In this document: piece after piece, positions 56,405-58,301 of the stretch
How positions within the stretch are numbered: the stretch's first letter is position 1
How the letters are laid out: every line of letters starts with the position of its first letter
NCBI GenBank assembly: GCA_050743125.1
Contig: JBOGEB010000005.1
Coordinates: forward strand, 1 to 58,301
Direction of reading: 5' to 3'
DNA: 58,301 nt
Source: JBOGEB01 sp050743125
GTDB taxonomy: Bacteria > Actinomycetota > Nitriliruptoria > Euzebyales > Egibacteraceae
Notes under the pieces: model-generated
The model's input: only the letters and a program-made list of their open reading frames with translations
Database searches by the model: none
Told to the model about the DNA's origin: nothing
Position numbers and translations under genes: made by a program

Positions 56405-57601
56405 ATGAGCCAGACCGGAGCAGCGGCGACAACATGCGGTTGTGGTGCGACGGCCGCTCGGCGGCACGCGTGGGCGAAGATGGAGCGGTTCGAGCGGGCG
56501 CGCTTGGACCGCTACTTCACTTGCGTCATCGACGGCCTCGGCGTCGGTCAGCCGCTTGCGGTATTCGTCGTGACGCACCTGCTCCCGGAACGGCCGGCGT
56601 TCCTGCGCGCCGCCGCCCGGGTCGCCGACGTTCGGGCAGTGCTGCCGAAGCCGAAGAGCCTGGACGGCGAGGCGCGCCGTGAGATCGAGGGCTGGCTGTC
56701 CTGCGACGAGCTGTCCCGCGATCGGTTCGCCGACCCAGAGACCGCCGTCGCCTACCTGGAGCAGCGGGCCAACGGCGAGCGTGTCGCGTTCCTCGACGTC
56801 GGCGGCTATCTCGCTCCGTCGCTGCGAGCGGTGTGCTCGGCCTTCTCCGGGGAAATCGTGGGTGTCGTCGAGGACACCGAGAACGGACTGCGTCGTTATC
56901 TGGATCGGGGCAAGCCGCCGTGCCCGGTATTCAGCGTGGCCCGCTCCCCGCTGAAGGAACCCGAGGACTACCTCGTTGGCCAGTCGGTGGTGTTCTCCAC
57001 GGAGGCGCTGATCCGCTCCCGCGGCGGCATCCTCCAGGGTGGCGCGGCGTGCGTGATCGGGTTCGGCAAGCTCGGCTCCTCGATCGCGCGGACCCTGCAC
57101 GCCAAGCACGTCCGCGTCACCGTATACGACCGTGACCCGGTACGAATGATCCATGCGTTCTCCCAGGGCTTCCGCACGGCCTCGACCCTCCGGGAGGCGC
57201 TGGAAGACGCCGGGGTGGTGATGTGCGCGACCGGCAACCTGTCGCTGCGCGGCGACGACTTCACGCGGCTCCGCAACGGCGCGTACGTCGCATCCGTGAC
57301 CTCTTCGGAGGACGAGCTGGATCTCGACGCGCTCGACGAGCTGTACGAGCGGACCCCGGCCGGCGAGCACGTCACCCGATACTCGACCACCGGGCACTTC
57401 TTCTACGTGCTCAACCGGGGCAACGCGGTCAACTTCCTGCACGGCGCCTGTGTCGGCGCGTTCATTCACCTCGTGCAGGCCGAGATCCTGGCCGCCACCG
57501 CCCGGCTCACCCGCAACGACCTCGAGCCCGGCTTCCACGAGGTGGACGCCCAGACGAGACGCCGAGTCGCCGCGACCTGGCTCGACTGCTTCGCTCGGTA
57601 A
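56405..57601 (+). CDS. S-adenosylhomocysteine hydrolase-like NAD-binding protein
   Basis: 398 residues from ATG 56405; an ATG at 56360 is in frame. The C-terminal half resembles SAHH/D-isomer dehydrogenase NAD-binding domains: VIGFGKLGSSIARTLHAK (about 217-235, GxGxxG), YDRDPVRMIHAFSQGF, VVMCATGNLSLRG and STTGHFFYVLNRGNAVNF. The N-terminal half lacks recognisable SAHH catalytic motifs, so true SAH hydrolysis is doubtful. The first 35 residues contain paired Cys (TTCGCG). It is followed after 8 bp by the Nudix gene. Function inferred only from fold. Confidence 0.7.
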   Translation: MSQTGAAATTCGCGATAARRHAWAKMERFERARLDRYFTCVIDGLGVGQPLAVFVVTHLLPERPAFLRAAARVADVRAVLPKPKSLDGEARREIEGWLSCDELSRDRFADPETAVAYLEQRANGERVAFLDVGGYLAPSLRAVCSAFSGEIVGVVEDTENGLRRYLDRGKPPCPVFSVARSPLKEPEDYLVGQSVVFSTEALIRSRGGILQGGAACVIGFGKLGSSIARTLHAKHVRVTVYDRDPVRMIHAFSQGFRTASTLREALEDAGVVMCATGNLSLRGDDFTRLRNGAYVASVTSSEDELDLDALDELYERTPAGEHVTRYSTTGHFFYVLNRGNAVNFLHGACVGAFIHLVQAEILAATARLTRNDLEPGFHEVDAQTRRRVAATWLDCFAR

Positions 57602-57609
57602 GGGAGAAC

Positions 57610-58191
57610 GTGACCGTTCACGCTGACGAGATTCTCGACGCGACGTCCCGTTACCTCGGCCGCCATCCCGAGGAGGCCGGCCGGCTCGCGCTCCTGCTGG
57701 AGGCGGCCGGCGACCGGCGCGACCTGTCCAGCCGCAAGGCGACGCCGGGACACGTCACCTGCGGCGCCCTGCTCGTCGATGACCGGGACAGGGTGCTGCA
57801 CGTCTACCACCGCGCGCTCGGCCGCTGGCTTCTTCCCGGCGGGCACGTCGAGCCGGCCGACCCAAACCTGCTGGCCGCCGCGTTGCGCGAGCTGACCGAG
57901 GAGACCGGGATCCCGGCCGGCGACGTGGCCGCCGTCGATGAGTCACCGGTCGATATCGACGTGCACCCGATACCGGCGAACGCGGACAGGGGCGAGCCCG
58001 CCCACTGGCACGCCGACTTCCGGTACGCCTTCCGGCTCCAGAGTGGCGGCGGCGTGCGGCTGCAGATCGAGGAGGTCACCGACTACGGGTGGCTCGACGC
58101 GCCCCTCTGTCCGCGCCTGGCGGCCAAGCTCAGCGCGCTCCCCCTGATCGACTTCGACCGCACCCTTAAAGGCGGTGGTGTCTGCAGATGA
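57610..58191 (+). CDS. Nudix hydrolase
   Basis: 193 residues from GTG 57610 with GGGAG upstream. The Nudix box-like segment is GGHVEPADPNLLAAALREL then TEETGIP, in the usual position after HVYHRALGRWLLP; the first acidic position is Asp rather than Glu and spacing may be one residue longer. It hydrolyses a nucleoside-diphosphate derivative, substrate unknown. The last seven codons lie in or next to the repeated tpiA end, so the natural C-terminus may differ. Confidence 0.82.
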   Translation: MTVHADEILDATSRYLGRHPEEAGRLALLLEAAGDRRDLSSRKATPGHVTCGALLVDDRDRVLHVYHRALGRWLLPGGHVEPADPNLLAAALRELTEETGIPAGDVAAVDESPVDIDVHPIPANADRGEPAHWHADFRYAFRLQSGGGVRLQIEEVTDYGWLDAPLCPRLAAKLSALPLIDFDRTLKGGGVCR

Positions 58192-58301
58192 CGGCGAAGT
58201 CGTCGGGGTCGAGGCTGGCGCCGCCGACGAGCGCGCCGTCGATCTCGGGCTGGCGCATCAGGCCGCGGACGTTGCCCGGCTTCACGCTGCCGCCGTACTG
58301 C
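58175..58301. repeat. Exact 127 bp repeat of the tpiA 3' end at the window edge
   Basis: Identical base for base to 52920-53046 and in the same orientation; the base before each copy differs (58174 g, 52919 t). 127 is a common maximum k in de Bruijn assemblers, so this is probably a contig-end overlap pointing into a second tpiA copy or an alternative junction. It contains only the start of that copy. Confidence 0.9.

Noticed and set aside
1..58301. CRISPR array
   Set aside because: No set of regularly spaced direct repeats with unique spacers was seen; the repeats found are dispersed single copies.

Overview
The window is high-GC DNA from an actinomycete-type actinobacterium; I cannot name the genus. 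Evidence: a complete Pup-proteasome set (pup, prcB, prcA, pafA, pafB, pafC), a WhiB-like protein, a DUF4193 protein, a helY-tatC-tatA block beside pafBC, XRE regulators with TPR-like C-terminal halves, frequent GTG/TTG starts, and a GlnR-like site upstream of glnA. It appears to be an assembled contig: its last 127 bases are an exact repeat of 52920-53046.

Layout. 0.5-9.2 kb: glnA, remnants of a HigBA toxin-antitoxin pair, tRNA-Gly and tRNA-Pro, two nuclease-family genes, a VapBC-type pair and uvrA. 9.4-11 kb: a DNA methyltransferase followed by debris (a possible restriction-gene fragment and a tryptophanase fragment). 11-23 kb: lnt, a DUF4193 protein, two tandem amidohydrolase paralogues, a zinc-ribbon RNase HI, acyl-CoA dehydrogenase, Xaa-Pro peptidase, a trypsin-like lipoprotein and a diacylglycerol-kinase-like protein. 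23-30 kb: the conserved helY-tatC-tatA-pafC-pafB block. 30-41 kb: an accessory region lying between pafB and pafA (class A PBP, two XRE regulators, WhiB, a two-gene unit with a MOSC/alkyltransferase-like fusion, and a toxin-antitoxin locus split by a complete IS66-type element). 41-47 kb: pafA, a degenerate membrane pseudokinase, prcA, prcB, pup. 47-58 kb: a Uma2 nuclease, a peptide-binding lipoprotein, secG, a BlaI/M56 pair, duplicated small coiled-coil genes, tpiA, a 5'-truncated pgk, and an XRE / SAH-hydrolase-like / Nudix cassette.

The most unusual signal is non-coding. Several families of short repeats (about 170-290 bp, with terminal inverted repeats) lie directly at the 3' ends of genes, so that a repeat terminus contains or abuts the stop codon. 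This is seen for uvrA, lnt, the DUF4193 gene, an amidohydrolase, prcA and prcB. Two families share a terminus related to GGCATAAATACG. A separate 40-48 bp near-perfect palindrome occurs four times, twice inside one of these families. One repeat separates prcB from prcA, which are normally adjacent.

How the genes fit together: pup, prcB, prcA and pafA make the pupylation-proteasome system, and PafB/PafC are known DNA-damage regulators. The pseudokinase between prcA and pafA may belong to the same system, but this is inference from position. Three toxin-antitoxin loci are visible: one apparently intact (VapBC) and two decayed. Together with the IS66 element, the remnant genes and the tpiA/pgk duplication signal, they mark repeated rearrangement in otherwise conserved housekeeping neighbourhoods.
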